Below are positions 45,301 to 58,560 of a DNA stretch of 64,000 nucleotides, piece after piece; positions within the stretch are counted from its first letter, which is position 1; the number at the start of each line of letters is the position of its first letter. Made by a program: the position numbers and the translations under genes. Origin of the DNA: Terebella lapidaria (lineage: Eukaryota > Annelida > Polychaeta > Terebellida > Terebellidae); contig OX424564.1 of NCBI GenBank assembly GCA_949152475.1, positions 23,310,165 through 23,374,164 of the forward strand, in the 5' to 3' direction. The notes under the pieces are model-generated. The model saw only the letters and a list, made by a program, of their open reading frames with translations. It was not told the origin of the DNA and did no database searches.

Positions 45301-47160
45301 TCCTCCGATACCACTTGATGGAATCTTCTGAAACTTTGTATTGCGATACCATGTGATAGTCCCCACAAAATATCTTCTTAGAATTCTAGAGTTCTTGTGT
45401 ATGATTTTTTTTATAATCGCCATTTACGTATAAGTTTAGAGTAAGCAACTTTTTTAATCGTCTAGTACTCTTTCACGACCACTTGGAATCTCTGGAAATT
45501 TAGTTCGATGGTACTATGTGTTAGTAGGATGAGAAGTGTTATTCTTCTATTAGAGAAAAGGTTATTATACATATTTCGAGAAAATGTCTGCCAAATATAT
45601 TCTTTGCTCACAATAGGAGGGTATTTTGACTGCTTTGCAGTCTGAAGAGCTTGAAAAAAGATGAAGTTCATAGTATTAAAGGCAATCACATATGAATTGT
45701 CCGTTAGAAATTTCGAATTGACCTTGAATGACACTGAGTGGCCAATATCGAAATCATTTCTTGAAATAAAAAATATAACTTAGCTTTATCTTATAAACCT
45801 ATGCATAATATGTCAAATGTAATATGTCATATTCCGGTCACCAAGGACTTGAACTAAGATGACCACGAGCGCTCAAAGTCAAGGTTATGATCACCACAGA
45901 ATGTGCAAATCGGTGTTTGGAAGCGAAACTATGTAATGAAGATAGAGATTGTATTCGTATTGTGAGCATACATGAAGGCATATACGTTGAATATTTTGGT
46001 GAACTTGACTTTGATGACTCTGAATGCTCAAGTTCAAGATCATGCCTAAAAAGGGTGATATGTTTTTTTTAGGCAAAACGTTTGAAGATACATTTAGTCC
46101 GTCTGGTAGATTTTATTCTTCATACAATTTGGAACATGGTGTTACCTGCGATACCAGGGTCGGAACCCTCAAACATGTGGGAGTTAGAGCTTAGGTTTGT
46201 ATTGGGAAAATCTAGGAAGTGACATATGCTAAATCATTTGGTGAGCTCGATCAGTAGAAACATGTGTGAACTGGTCTTTGTCTACGATACCTTTGTGAGT
46301 TTGTTTGTGTGATATGGATTATTTGTAATGTCGAGTTCATGTCACACAATAGAACTACTGAAACAGCTAATTGTGTACACGGAATCAGTGTTGAAATTGT
46401 ATTTATGATGCATGTACAGATCTATGATTGATGTGGGTATAAAAAACTACTTGTAGAATTTATGAAATTTCCTGGTGACCAGAATCGCATTCATTTGTTG
46501 ATCACCACGATAATCGGTGATACCAATATTTATAGATTAACGGTGTTACTGATGAACGAATGTTCCCGTGGACCTGAGTTAACACTAATATTTTCATGAT
46601 GTTCAACAAACTTTCATTTGTACATTATAATGGTAGTTCAGTTGCAGGCGGGATAATGAGGCTGTATCAGGCTGATGTGATTACAATTGATGTGACCTTA
46701 GCTTACTAAGTACATACAACAAGTAATAACATGTACAAGTTAACGTAGGGTGTACATGTTGTATTTAATATTGTGTCCCACCGTGCATGCAAACTTTTTT
46801 TTACATGGAACTTTTCATTTTATAGATTCATATTTCCAAAACAAAAACTTAATTGGACATCTTTACACGTCCTCGTGTATTGAAACAAAGTTAGAGAAAA
46901 ACGTAGGACATGTGTATACGAAGTAAATAAATTACCAATTATCAACATCAGAGTGTTGAACATATGTCACCCAATCACCACGAATAATGTTTCTTTTTAT
47001 TTGGTTTATATAACAACAACTAACAAGTAATTTAGTCGATGTTATTTTCGTAGCAACGTGCACATAAATATGAATGCCTCGGTCATAAACGTGGTTTCTG
47101 TGCCCTTTCCCACCGTATATCACTCCCCAAGCAATGATCATCTCTTCAGTGTGCAGGTGG
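42350..47160. other. Intergenic, no gene supported
   Basis: GC-richer at 42780-43300 and 44420-45000, otherwise AT-rich. Frames of up to 121 codons without domains. Holds a GC stem-loop at 43722-43742. 45240-46100 contains TCAAGTTCAAGATC- and GATGGAATCTTCTGAAACTTTG-like text similar in style to molluscan dispersed repeats (inference). Confidence 0.35.
43722..43747 (+). other. GC-rich stem-loop followed by T5
   Basis: TGCCCCGC, loop ATGGA, GCGGGGCA, then TTTTT. It has the shape of an intrinsic terminator, but no RNA gene is seen upstream. Confidence 0.4.
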
Positions 47161-47161
47161 C

Positions 47162-47671
47162 ATGCTCTCGACTTCCGAGCGGAGAAAAAAATCACCGAAA
47201 ATTACCTGGAACCAGGTGCGTTATGTGTTAAGGGGCCCAGTTTTGGCAATCTACTCGTTCCCACACTTTCAATTTACTACTTCGCTTACAACGGTCTTCT
47301 TTCTCCCTGTTCGTTCGCTTATGCAATCAGTGCCAACGTCCACTTTGGGAATGGCATGTGTGCAAAGGGCTTCGGGAAGGTACGTGGTTGGCTGTTCCAT
47401 CGTTGCTTTGCACCCATACTCGTGTAATCTTCATTCATTCCACTCTACGTTTCGCTCACAGGTAGCAGGAGAGTTACTAAAAAGTATCCATAACGCTTAT
47501 GCAGTTGTTTATTTCCACATAGCCGTAACTTCCGGAGCCGAAGTATTTTCCCACGTAAATATTTATTTGCTTGTTTTTCTCGAGGCTAAAGATCTAATTA
47601 TCCATCCAGACGACCGTGTCCATGTCAAGGTCGATGACCTCACAGCTGAAAATTGTGCTACTCAATCATGA
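47162..47671 (+). other. 169-codon ATG frame, unrecognised
   Basis: Starts with ATG with G at -3, ends at a TGA. It contains two hydrophobic stretches (about 28-52 and 113-135), no domain I recognise and no splice signals that extend it. A frame of this length is only mildly unexpected in the sequence searched, so it may be chance. Confidence 0.12.
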
Positions 47672-49786
47672 AGTTATCGAAACATCACATCCATTTGATA
47701 CAAATAAACGATAAAGATTCGTAATTTTTGTAATGTGCAAAATTTTGTCAAAACATTGTAATGTTTGCATATCAATCAACACTAAAGATCCAGCATAAGT
47801 CAAACTAAGTTACTGAGCGGGGTTGGATATTTCTTCAGCTTTTAATTTTCGAACTAACACTAATCCCCAAACTCCAGATCACTGGATTGCACATCACGGA
47901 TCAATAAATAACCTATATCGGGGAAAAGATGTTCATAACTTTGATCTGACATGTTCATAGGTAATTATGAGCCATATGTAACATCGAAACATATACGTGT
48001 AAAACAAACAATGCTTTTTCGAGATTTGCCTTTCTAAGTACCGATCAGTTTTAGTAAAGAACAGAAGAATAAGAAAAAAGTCATTCATCGTCCACATCCG
48101 TTTTCACATTGATTTCTTGGGGTCAAATTGTGAAATACTACTTCAAATCTTGAAAAATTCAACACGCAATTTAATTTTCGCGATTCCCTTGACGATTTCC
48201 AATGGTTCACTCTTACATACACACGCTAGCCGATACGCCAATTGAATTTCGTTCATCAAACGAACACGATTCGTTGGCGAATATATAACTTATCACCAAA
48301 GAACACCACTAACTACAAATTACTACAAAGCGATAAAAGCTCAGTGCAGAAAAATCCTAGTGTTTTCCGAAAGTTACCCTTGCTTCAGACTCCTATTGGT
48401 ACATTCCTTCTTCGCTCCAACTGGTTTATTCTTGGGCCGAAACCACTCTGTTTTGTGGACAAATGTGATGAATGGACCTGGTTGTTGATGGACAACTGTC
48501 TTCACAAAGCAGGCAGTCTTCAGAATGCTCAGCTGGGGGCCATATTTGGCGGAGAGGGTTGGGGGTAGGGGTATGATAAAGAAATGTGAAATATGACAAA
48601 TGAACACATGTTGTTTTCAATAATTCGACAATAGTTACTTTAATAGCATTACTAATGGGGTACCTGCTGATGCCATGTGCTTTTGGGGCTCTAAAACAGT
48701 CAATTATGCCCAAGAAGTACAAAAAACGTCATGTCCATTGTCTGCATTATGCAAAAACAAACATGACAAAATTTAATTTACCATTATGACGTTTCTGTAC
48801 GTCTTTTGCACAGTAGACTGTTTCTATGATTTATCTATACCCGAATTACATGGTGGCGATCCTGGTGGCAAACAGGAACCCCATTATGATTTGCATTTTT
48901 GTGATATTTAACTCCCGATAGTACACAATTCAAACGTCAGCAAGATAATAGCATATTCAATGCAAGTTTGGAAAATCTGAATTACCTGAAGCATTGTCAT
49001 CAGCCAAATTTCTTATTTCATTTATAATTATAAACCACGACGCACTATGGAATCACTATCATGCATGAGTTATCCATGCACTATCATGCATCTGTTATCC
49101 ACTTTTCAATGTGGATAAATTTTTCAAATTGTAAATTGTTAGGAAAGTGCACCAAGCTCCATATATGGCCGTGAATGAAGCAAATGTAAGTATCAACCTT
49201 TTACTACCAATAATCAGGTATTCCCGAATGAAGGTGAGCATTCTCTGTCCCACATTGTGGCACCCGTACCAACCCCTGCAAAAACCCTTATGTGCAAATG
49301 AGTCTTAATCCATAATTATCAAGGGTATGGTGCGAGAACCTAGCGATATAGAACAATGCCAATAATTACGTATATCAAACTGTGGAACTTTTGTGCATCA
49401 TACACCCGAACAACTTTGGTGTTAATATGAGGCCCTCATATATATAAAACGTGACGTGTTGAAAGCAAGGTAAGTTTGACTTGCCCACTAAACGAAAGCT
49501 GAGGCCTAATGGGGTACCTACGCCAATTACATTTTCATTGAAGTCTTTCAGTCAAGACCCACGTTGCATTTAATGCCCTCTTCTGTGGAAACTTTCCATG
49601 CAAAACAAAGACAGTAATGTTGACAAATTTGAGTCACCTTACTGGTCAGCACTGACCATATCCTATGAATATCGATTAATTTTAGTCATGCATGATTAAA
49701 CTGAAAACTGTAATGCCTTTATATGGCAACGAGGGTCTATTTACAAGAAGACACACACAATTTGTACCTTTCGATAGTGTACCCCA
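47672..49786. other. Intergenic, no gene seen
   Basis: AT-rich; frames of about 100 codons on opposite strands at 48242-48722 overlap and show nothing recognisable. Confidence 0.4.
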
Positions 49787-50098
49787 TTAACAGAGTGGAC
49801 ATATATTACCAGTCTGGTATATACTAACCAGACATGAACTGCTGATGTTTATACGGTGTTTTACACCTATTTCAAGGTCGATTCCCAATGTTGCCATTAA
49901 ATCATTTGCCCGGATTCCGCCGAGGCATCTTGTTTTCCAATCACCATTTTTTTTGCGGCACAGGTCAAACCACATGAACAAGACATCTATCTGCCACACT
50001 GGGATATCATAGTTGGCGTGCATTTCCCATAACCGATAATAGTTTAAGGATACATGAAATGAAACGTAAATCATGAGCCGGTCGCTGTCTAGACGCCA
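49787..50098 (-). other. Possible unrecognised exon
   Basis: A minus-strand open frame with protein-like text (LWEMHANYDIPVWQIDVLFM, WFDLCRKKNGDWKTRC) bounded by an acceptor-like CTAG (about 50099) and a donor-like GTGTAA (about 49875). No family recognised. It lies about 570 bp downstream of the minus frame at 50904-50641 and the two could belong together. Confidence 0.15.
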
Positions 50099-50640
50099 GT
50101 GGCCTTGATAATCAAATTGGTAAGTGATAGTAGTGTACAGTAGTCTCTCCTCATGTAGCTCGGTGCATCATTTTCTTGATATCGGTTTGTATTTTCATTC
50201 CAAGTATTGGTGTGTCCTGTTTGAACTAGATGATGTCTTCTTGAAACTTCTTTGCAATTGATTGAAATTAGAATCTTTTCATGAAATCATGATTTTTAAA
50301 AAATATATGAGCAATACCATGATGAAGTTGCAATCACTTACTACATATATTTAGCTGCTGGTCTATTCACCAAAATGAACGGTGCATCTGTTTTTGAGAT
50401 AGGAAGACATGCTGCAACTTTCAACCAGGTGTTTCGCTAGATCTACCTCGCAGAAGACACTTAGTTAGCACCGAAACTTGCCCGGATTTCCTGCTGAAAA
50501 CATGGCATACCTGTGCTGCTTAGGATCGCCGTAGCAGGATAAATTGTGTTGAAATATGTGGCTTGTTTTACAGTCGGCCCATGGTGTTTCTCACGCCCTC
50601 TGCCTTACATCATTGGCTCTCCTGCCTGGTTCATCATCTT

Positions 50641-50904
50641 CTAAAGGTGCTCCGCTGTTGCATCAGAGGGAGCGCACCACGTTACTTGTTGAATGAGATG
50701 CTTTGGTAATTTTGCCAGAGGTTTTGGGAAAGTTGGGATGATCGGACGTTCATTCAAAACTAATAAATAGTCATCGATCAATGCCAAGCCGCTTGATATC
50801 TTTACTTTTGGATACATGTTTCCACTCGATGTGCAAAAGAAATGCGAAGTGGGTTCACCGGTCCAGAATGTATTTATATCGACCAGTATAATTAAGATGT
50901 GCAT
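50641..50904 (-). other. 87-codon ATG frame, unrecognised
   Basis: Begins ATGCACATC..., with text such as DINTFWTGEPTSHFFCTSSG and SSGLALIDDYLLVLNERPII. It looks protein-like but has no domain I know, and no clear donor before its stop. Confidence 0.15.
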
Positions 50905-51769
50905 ATAATAATGTGAATGTCAAGTGCATGTTGAACTGAGTAGGCCCACATGGTGAAGTTCTTTCCAGGTGATACATTATCCTAATTTCGTATCAGATCT
51001 ATGAGTCTGAATAATCTCAGAACTAATGTGTTTAGATTCATTAAATAGCTCAACTCAATGGTGTATTGGCATTTCAGTAGTTAGCTACAGCTAGATATTG
51101 AATTTATTAACATTTATCAAACATTTCACTGAACATATTACACGGTATTCACTGTAGGTACAAGAATAATGCTACCATATACTTGACGATAGTGCACTGT
51201 GTTTATCATGCATTTACAGTCAATACAACTTACGGCCAATGCTTCCCACCCTAACTATATAATATTTTGTCTGGCTAATTAAATCGAAGTGAAGACTTTA
51301 AAGATCGTAAAAGTTCGTTAGTATTCTATACCATCGTGCGCGCACTGGCAGTCGCCCTGCAATACATTCGAAGTACAACAGTACTACATTAATTTTTATC
51401 ATAGATAATTGAATGCCAACATTGTAATCGGTACAAATCACAGGACCCAATTACGGTTATTGAGCTATATCAGGATATTTTGTTATTGGTGACGATTCCA
51501 TTCGTACATCACACATCGCACAATTCTCATCTTCTGTACTCAGTAACTGCGTGGAAGAGCGCATGCACCACTCTTTGGCTGTTAGTGGTATTATAGCATG
51601 CGTTATGACCAACCACTGATATCATAACGCATATGGATGCATTAAAATGGAGCCATATTTTCCTAAATGAGAATATTGGATTAATTTGCTATTACTCTTT
51701 GCTGGTGTTTGCTAAAAATCACTTTTCATGTGTGAAACTTCATGAATTTGTATACAGAGACTTAGCATA
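50905..51769. other. Intergenic, no gene seen
   Basis: AT-rich; nothing recognised. Confidence 0.4.
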
Positions 51770-52664
51770 TATGCAATAAAATTCCCTCGTCCCCGTGCAC
51801 TGTGTTTCGAAGGGATAATAATCGTGGTAACGCGTATGAAAAAAAACTACGTAGCGTATTCAACCAGTGTCACAGCACTGCATGAGACGCAATTCGTGCA
51901 ATGGAAGGAACATTTGCCCTTTGACTGTTCACTGCAATCATTATGGAATGCGAGAAGTATTGGGGACAAAAACCAACTGCCCCCTAAAGTTTCATTAAAC
52001 TGCCAATCCACCGACCAATATAAAACCTCGTGTTGTGATCGAACGGAAAATAATTAGTTTTACGAACCACCCTATGACAGTTCAAGGCCACTTCCGGGAC
52101 ATGTTGTCCATTATCCATGACAAATTTGTAGGATACACTTATGTATTTCTGATATTGAACATTTTGTTGTATTATTTTGTTCACGTTACCTTTCTAGACG
52201 GCTGCTGTATAAGAAGGCAATTGATTAATCAAACATCATCACAGTATTCCCCGCCAACATATTCATAGCATATAATCAAGTGACAAAAAGTGTCAAAAGG
52301 TAACTTTAAAGAACAAAAACTCTTAGATGCACCACGTTTTCAGAGAAAATGGCTGAAGTTGGCAAATGTATGGAACAAGCTAATTATTTGCAAATGTGGG
52401 CAATTACATTCAAACATGATATGCCTAGTGAGAAATATGTCCATGTCATGATTTTTGGCTGAGCACCACAGGAAGAATCATGATTTATTTATAGTTGATA
52501 TGTCTGTCGCAAAACAACCTATCAAATATCACTTGCATATGTTTTCGGTGTCGCAGTAGAAATGACAAATCGCAAATACAATAATGCATCACCACCATCT
52601 TCCAGAACCACGTCTATTTTGATCAAATTTATAGACTAGACTATAAAATAATACACACTGTTTC
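51770..52664 (+). repeat. Tandem segmental duplicate, copy 1
   Basis: Aligns with 53600-54340: ACTGCAATCATTATGGA, CAACTGCCCCCTAAAGT, CAGTTCAAGGCCACTT, GGCAAATGTATGGAACA, GATATGCCTAGTGAG and TTTTGGCTGAGCACCACAG all recur in order. Neither copy carries a supported gene. Confidence 0.8.
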
Positions 52665-52669
52665 CTATT

Positions 52670-53577
52670 CACTGTGGTGAGACTGGATGCACTAACGATC
52701 GTTAGTGCATCCCGCAATGGCGGACAGTAAACACGGTCAGTTTGGTTTTTAACCGTATTTTATCAAATGACAGGTCCATTTGTGATAATTAGATACTTCG
52801 AACGTAGCTTAGCGTTTTGGTCAAAGACACGCGTAGTTATTTCAAGCAAATCACGCTTTTTTGTTGAGATATGTTGAAGAAAAGAATTAGCGATAAGATT
52901 CACCAACGACAAAAGTGAGATTCCCTAACGATATAGGCCTAATACGTGTATATTGTAATACGTCCATATCATACACCATTGTGAATTCGTTGATTTATGC
53001 GACATAAATTAACGGATGCCACATTAAAAATGGGTAATATGTACTAGATAAACAGAACTAGATGCACACTTATGTACCTTTTGTCTAACTATCGCAAACG
53101 AAGCTTCGGCTCCAAGTGAAGTTGGATTTAATGGTGTGTATCAATAAACAAAAATATATTCACATACCTCCTATACCTACACACACGCCTACACAATATA
53201 TTATGTTATTCATATCAGAAGATCATCTGTACACATCAATACATGTCAATTGGTACTTTATTTCACGTTTAACATTTAAATAACGTACTTTTGAATTAAT
53301 AAATAAAAAAATCGGTAGGGAATCTTTGATTTTACAAAAACAATCGTTAGGGAATCTTTCTGCTTTTTTTAAGACCAGTTATTCGTGCTCAAACCAAACA
53401 TAAATCGCCATGTATTTGCAACGAATGGTTGTTTCGTGCCCATAAGAATCGGCAGGTGTATGTGTGTATCGCTCACAATCGTAATTAAAAAATGAAGGAA
53501 ATTAAACGAACCGCGAGTGCTGTTCGCCATTGCGGGATGCACTAACGATCGTTAGTGTATCCAGTCTCGCCACAGTG
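52670..53577. mobile_element. Transib/RAG-like non-autonomous DNA transposon
   Basis: 908 bp with a 5-bp target duplication CTATT at both ends (52665-52669, 53578-53582). Both ends read inward begin CACTGTGG and continue with about 50 bp of imperfect inverted repeat. Each end contains a 28-bp palindrome centred on CTAACGATCGTTAG (52685-52712 perfect; 53535-53562 with one mismatch). Inner inverted copies of AGATTCCCTAACGAT occur near 52917 and 53342. Exactly 5 bp duplicated plus CAC...GTG termini is the signature of Transib and RAG-like elements; CACTA/EnSpm elements share CACTG ends but duplicate 2-3 bp. No transposase frame is present. Confidence 0.75.
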
Positions 53578-53599
53578 CTATTCTTCGTGGGTATCATCT

Positions 53600-54340
53600 C
53601 GAAGGTAATGATTAATATTGTTCTTTCGCTATAATAGTAATTGTGGTAACGACTAAAACTACATAACATATTCAGCCAGCGTAAAAACCACTAGATAAAA
53701 TGCAATTCATGCAGAGAAAAGAGAATTTTCCTTTATGCTTTTCACTGCAATCATTATGGAGATGCTAGAACTATTGGGGGAAAAATCAGCTGCCCCCTAA
53801 AGTCTCATTAAAATGTCAATCAACCGGCCAATATAAAACTCCATATTGTGATCGAATGGAAAGTAATTAGTTTTTGGAACCACCATTCGACAGTTCAAGG
53901 CCACTTTTCGTCGCAGGACGTACTTATTATTCGAGACATGAGTTCTACTATATTATGGACATGCATGGTTTTGTGATCGCTTAATACATTAATAGATTAA
54001 CCAAACATCATCACATGGAGCATTCCCCTAAAACAATATTCACAGCACACATTCAAGCGACAAAGAATGTCAAAAGGCAATTTTAATAAATCTTAGATTT
54101 ACCACATTTTCAGAGAAAATGGCAGTGGTTGGCAAATGTATGGAACAGGCTATTTATTTGCAAGTGTGGGCAATTACATTCAGACGTGATATGCCTAGTG
54201 AGGAATATGCCCATATCATTATTTTTGGCTGAGCACCACAGAAACAACTAGATTTATCTATAGTTGATATGCCTGTCATGAAACAACCTATCAAATATCA
54301 CTCACATATGTTTTCGGTGTCACAGTAGAAATGACATTAA
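53600..54340 (+). repeat. Tandem segmental duplicate, copy 2
   Basis: Partner of 51770-52664, offset by about 1.8 kb. The Transib-like element lies between the two copies. Confidence 0.8.
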
Positions 54341-54517
54341 TATTGTTCATTCGCAATCCTCGTCACAGTTATCTCTCCCTCGTAACGAACAGGGAATAAA
54401 AACAAGTGTTTTTTTTGTGATTTATTCACAGAAGTAGAGTAGTTAATGCAAAATGTCCACAAAGTTTGGGTTTTGTAACATTTAACAACCAACACCTCTC
54501 AAAAACATTATGTCTAT

Positions 54518-54784
54518 ATGTCCCTGATACATAGCGAGCTAAACATATTTTCCAAAAACCCGAATGTTTTATTTACAAACCATCCGTCAACAGTGGTCAA
54601 CGTCGTAAGAAGATATCTGCATGACAGGACCATGGTCATTATCTCGTCTGGGAATGCCAGTCGAGGGCATAAATTATTCAAGGGTGGTGAACCTGGACTG
54701 ACCATTAAATATGGCGATCATAATATTATTTTACCATATGCGGAGAGGAAAGTCGCTGTATATAAGTATCAGATGAGGGAATAA
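54518..54784 (+). pseudogene. Member of an unrecognised duplicated exon family, copy 1
   Basis: An 88-codon open frame containing NPNVLFTNHPSTV, RRYLHDRTMVIISSGNASRG and HKLFKGGEPGLTIK. A homologous stretch at 57640-57796 reads SLVICWSGNVSRGNKLFKGC in the matching frame and ends at a consensus donor GTAAGC, while here the same position reads ATATGG, so the donor is lost. The matching exons imply a once-spliced gene. Family unknown to me; 55062 onward has a CTGCAG acceptor followed by a second open stretch that might be a further exon. Confidence 0.35.
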
Positions 54785-55579
54785 TGTTCAATTATTTGTA
54801 ACCAATCATACAAAAGAAAGCAAAATGGGGATAGGCCTTCACATTATAGAATCCTTGAATTATCAACAATCATACCATTGATTACATACAAATCTGTATC
54901 AATGCATTATTAATACTACCACATGTTTGATACTTATCTACTTATCTAAATCATCATGACACATTCATCTGACATCGGATATAATTATTCCATGAATATA
55001 TCAGTTTGGCAAATATATGAGTTTGGCAAACAAAATAAAGAGTGTTGGCTTCAATGATTTTTTCCTGCAGACAAATGAATTGCTTCTTGTGTATGGCGAC
55101 ATCGACAGCATCCTTCGAGCTCTATATGCGAAAGGACCCCACAGATTACCCTGAACAATCCCACGACAGACAAAGTTACAGAGGGGTATCTGGTGGCGGA
55201 ACCTTGTGCCTCCGAGGAACAACATGCTATATATATCATGTGGGGTTATGTCACATTTGCTCCGAAGGTGTAATCAATATACATGTCCAAAGTTACTCCC
55301 TGACCTTTTCACACGTTTACACATACTGGTGCTAAGAGGGTGGATGGGTGAAGAACCTGCTGCAAGGCGCCAAATTAATCTTCATGAACTGTGTCAACAA
55401 AACCAAAGACCTAAAGTATCAGTGCTATTTCACAATTTTCCAGTTCGGTCAGAACGGTGATTTGACTCAACGTTTGCCTTCACTGACGAGCAAATTTGCT
55501 ATATTATATGTGTCTAATCACCAATAGACATTGGATGGAAAGCCGTCAACCACATCTCGGAAGAAGCTGAAGACCGTGT

Positions 55580-55771
55580 TTGCACCACTATTTCCGCTCC
55601 ACCACGAATCCCATGAAACAATATATCACAGTGAAGAGGACCACCGAAAGTCCGCTGGGTTTAACCCCATTAAATGTCTCGGATGGGTGGTCCAAACAGA
55701 TAGATGAAACGTTATCTACCATCAGCAATGACATGTGTTTTGGTATACTACCCTACGGTAAAATAACGTGA
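55580..55771 (+). pseudogene. Unrecognised duplicated exon family, second motif, copy 1
   Basis: Text TTNPMKQYITVKRTTESPLG continuing to ISNDMCFGILPYGKIT. Homologous remnants read TTNPMDRYITVNS at 57165-57250 and ITNPVDRYITVDSLLDSLVP at 60025-60115. This copy is the longest open one. Preceding sequence has stops, so the unit is probably decayed. Confidence 0.3.
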
Positions 55772-56689
55772 ACGGATTGTAATGAATATACGTGATGGAA
55801 CCAATGTCTGTGGAATAATATACGGAAACAATCGAAATATACGAAAGTAACAACAGTACTAATTGATGTAGAAGTTCTGATAAGTTTTGTTTGAGATGAT
55901 AAACCTGTATAAATCTAGTATTCTTGGATGGAAACCACTAAGCAATCAACAACGGGAACTGACACATGTAGTGCATTCTAATTTGCTAAATGTGAAGCGA
56001 TGCATTATCATAGAATCATGGTGAATGTTTCATATTTGAGTAACAGTTGTCCTCACAGGATGCAGCAGTTGTATAGATCCAAGAACACTATTACAATACA
56101 TGTCCATCGTGTTAGGATATGGGATAATATATGAAATGGTAACACATCTCCTGGAAGATTGGCTGTGCCCAAGCTGCGACAATGCCTAGTGGCGCACATA
56201 CTGTTAATATCGCATCTTTGTCTCATCAAGGATGTAATTAAATACACCCTGTATTTCACTGCCTCTTCTCACCTTCATCACACTTCGGATGTGGATAGTG
56301 GGCTCCAAAAAGTACTTGTAATTTACAGTATTCTTTTAAAAACACATATATGGTGCCCCAAGTCTGGTAACTTTTATCCCGAAAAACAACCATTTGGCTC
56401 TCCGTATCAACCATTCTTTCCCCTCGCAAGAAATGTTTATGACCTTCCAGATATAGCTAAATGCTATATTGTTGAATACCTGCTACTTTTAGGTGAAATT
56501 TAGGTGGGACAATAAACAATATATTGATGAGTAAATTGACTTATTAAAATAAATGATGTTATCCAGAAGAGGTCCTGAAAGAGATAGCGATGGGCGTAGC
56601 TGAGATCGGACCGAGCTGGACATTGAATTCATTCTTCGATTAGGCTGAACATGGGACATCACCGTGCAATAATACTGATGTGAAAAAAA

Positions 56690-58560
56690 AAATACCTTGA
56701 TATCTTGTGGTTATTTACAAGTAAAATGTAGCCGAGAGATGGATGACAGTTATTCAGCCAAAATTGTTCTTGGTGGAAAATATAATACCTTTATAGATGT
56801 GCTATTGCACTTTAGGAACTCAACTAAATTGTATGGAATAATTCTCATTGAATGTTGTTATTCACCATGATATATGAATGATAATTATCTACATGACACT
56901 GAATCTGTCCAGGGTCTTGTCACTTCAATCACTTTGACACGCTATTAAAAAACTCGGATGTATTCCTGTGATGTGGTTCATATGCCTATCGCTACTAAAT
57001 TTTCATTTTAGTGAGAACAAACCTTGGTCTACATTTTTTATGTTCACCAGAGGGACAAGTTATATTATTGATGCTTAGTCTCATGGAGAAACTGGATTAC
57101 AAACCACGAGCCGTATCACAAAGGAGCCGCAAGTAAACTCCTTTATCCATTATCTATGCTTCACCACGAACCCTATGGACCGATATATTACGGTCAACAG
57201 TGTTTTAGACTTGGTTGTCCAAGTCAAGTTGTCCCAGACGACGAGAACAACCAGAAACACGAAACATTAATATTTATTAAAATTGGTAATATATAATAAA
57301 TATTGTAATATTTCCGTGTAGAGAGCAACGAAATGCATCAATCACCATGTGTTCGGAATACATTTATGTAAATCAAGATACTTCTTATACATTTATGGAA
57401 TACATTCATGTAAATCAAAATACTTCATATTACACAACAGTTTAGTGACATTGTACGTAAATCAATACTCAAGTTGAATAAGCGGGAGAGAATTGCAGGT
57501 TCGATATTTATGCAAGTATTATTTTGTGAGTTCAATACAGATATATAAGAGGTAATTAAAAAAATGCCCATGAATTTCAGTCCAGTATAATTCATGAGCC
57601 GGGGCGTCTCAACTCAATGTATGTAACATAAAACGAATATATCTCCAGGAAGTACCCGGATGTTTTATTCACAAACGATCCGTCAACGTCGAAAGAAGAT
57701 ATCTGCGTGTCAGGTCCCTGGTCATTTGCTGGTCTGGGAATGTCAGTCGAGGGAATAAATTATTCAAGGGTTGTGAACCCAGACTGACCATTAAATGTAA
57801 GCTTCCTTATAATTGTCTTTGTGTAGGACTATCAATGATAATTGCAAAATATGTACGTAGCTTTCACATAATAGATATCATTCACATAATTTAATAGAGT
57901 AATTAAAAACATTCACTTCCTAGTTTCCGTGATATCATCTGCTATTATATTATGTCATCGTTCTTTGTGACGTTCAACATGACACAGTGAACCAACGAAA
58001 TTAGCTGCCAATCAAATCTCATAAAGGACATTTTGTCATTGCCACACTGCTGAATATTATTAAATTCCGAAGACTGTAGCTGTGAGGTTTTCTGTTGGAA
58101 TCACAATATTATTGCTCACAAAACATCACCGATATTTACAGTTGCATCCCTGTATGCATAATTACGTATCATTGTGATGTACTAGATATCCACCACAGTA
58201 ATACCGAATAAGACAATACACTAGACACATGGAATTTTCATACCAAATTGCATTACTGTCCATGACATGATGCATTGGCATCGAATGATTTATTCATATT
58301 TTTCTATGTGCACTTGAAGCGCACTCTTGTGGTGCGACCATCGCTCATCAGCAAGTCGCTGTCATACTGAGTATGATACCAGGGTTATATACAATATGTA
58401 TATTCTAATCCAGGTTTATTCGCAAGTAAAACGCCATCAAGGGTTATTGTTATCCATCAGAAATTACACATTGCAATCATACTATACACATTGGTACTTA
58501 TCTAAAGTGTATGGAACAATCACCTATAAATTCCGATTTTTATTTTTCCTGACATAATTG
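56690..58560 (+). repeat. Tandem duplication block, copy 1, with decayed exons
   Basis: Matches 59085-60130 in pieces: TTTACAAGTAAAATGTAGCC with 59525, GTTATATTATTGATGCTTAG with 59943, TTAGCTGCCAATCAAATCTC (58000) with 59118, and TGATTTATTCATATTTTTCT (58286) with 59428. It contains the exon copies at 57165-57250 and 57640-57796. Order is partly rotated, as expected from unequal exchange in a tandem array. Confidence 0.6.
57640..57796 (+). pseudogene. Unrecognised exon family, first motif, copy 2
   Basis: Homologous to 54518-54710. It starts as PDVLFTNDPST in one frame, lacks about 10 bp present in copy 1, and continues as RRYLRVRSLVICWSGNVSRG in another, so it is frameshifted. Donor GTAAGC at 57797 is intact. 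Confidence 0.35.
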
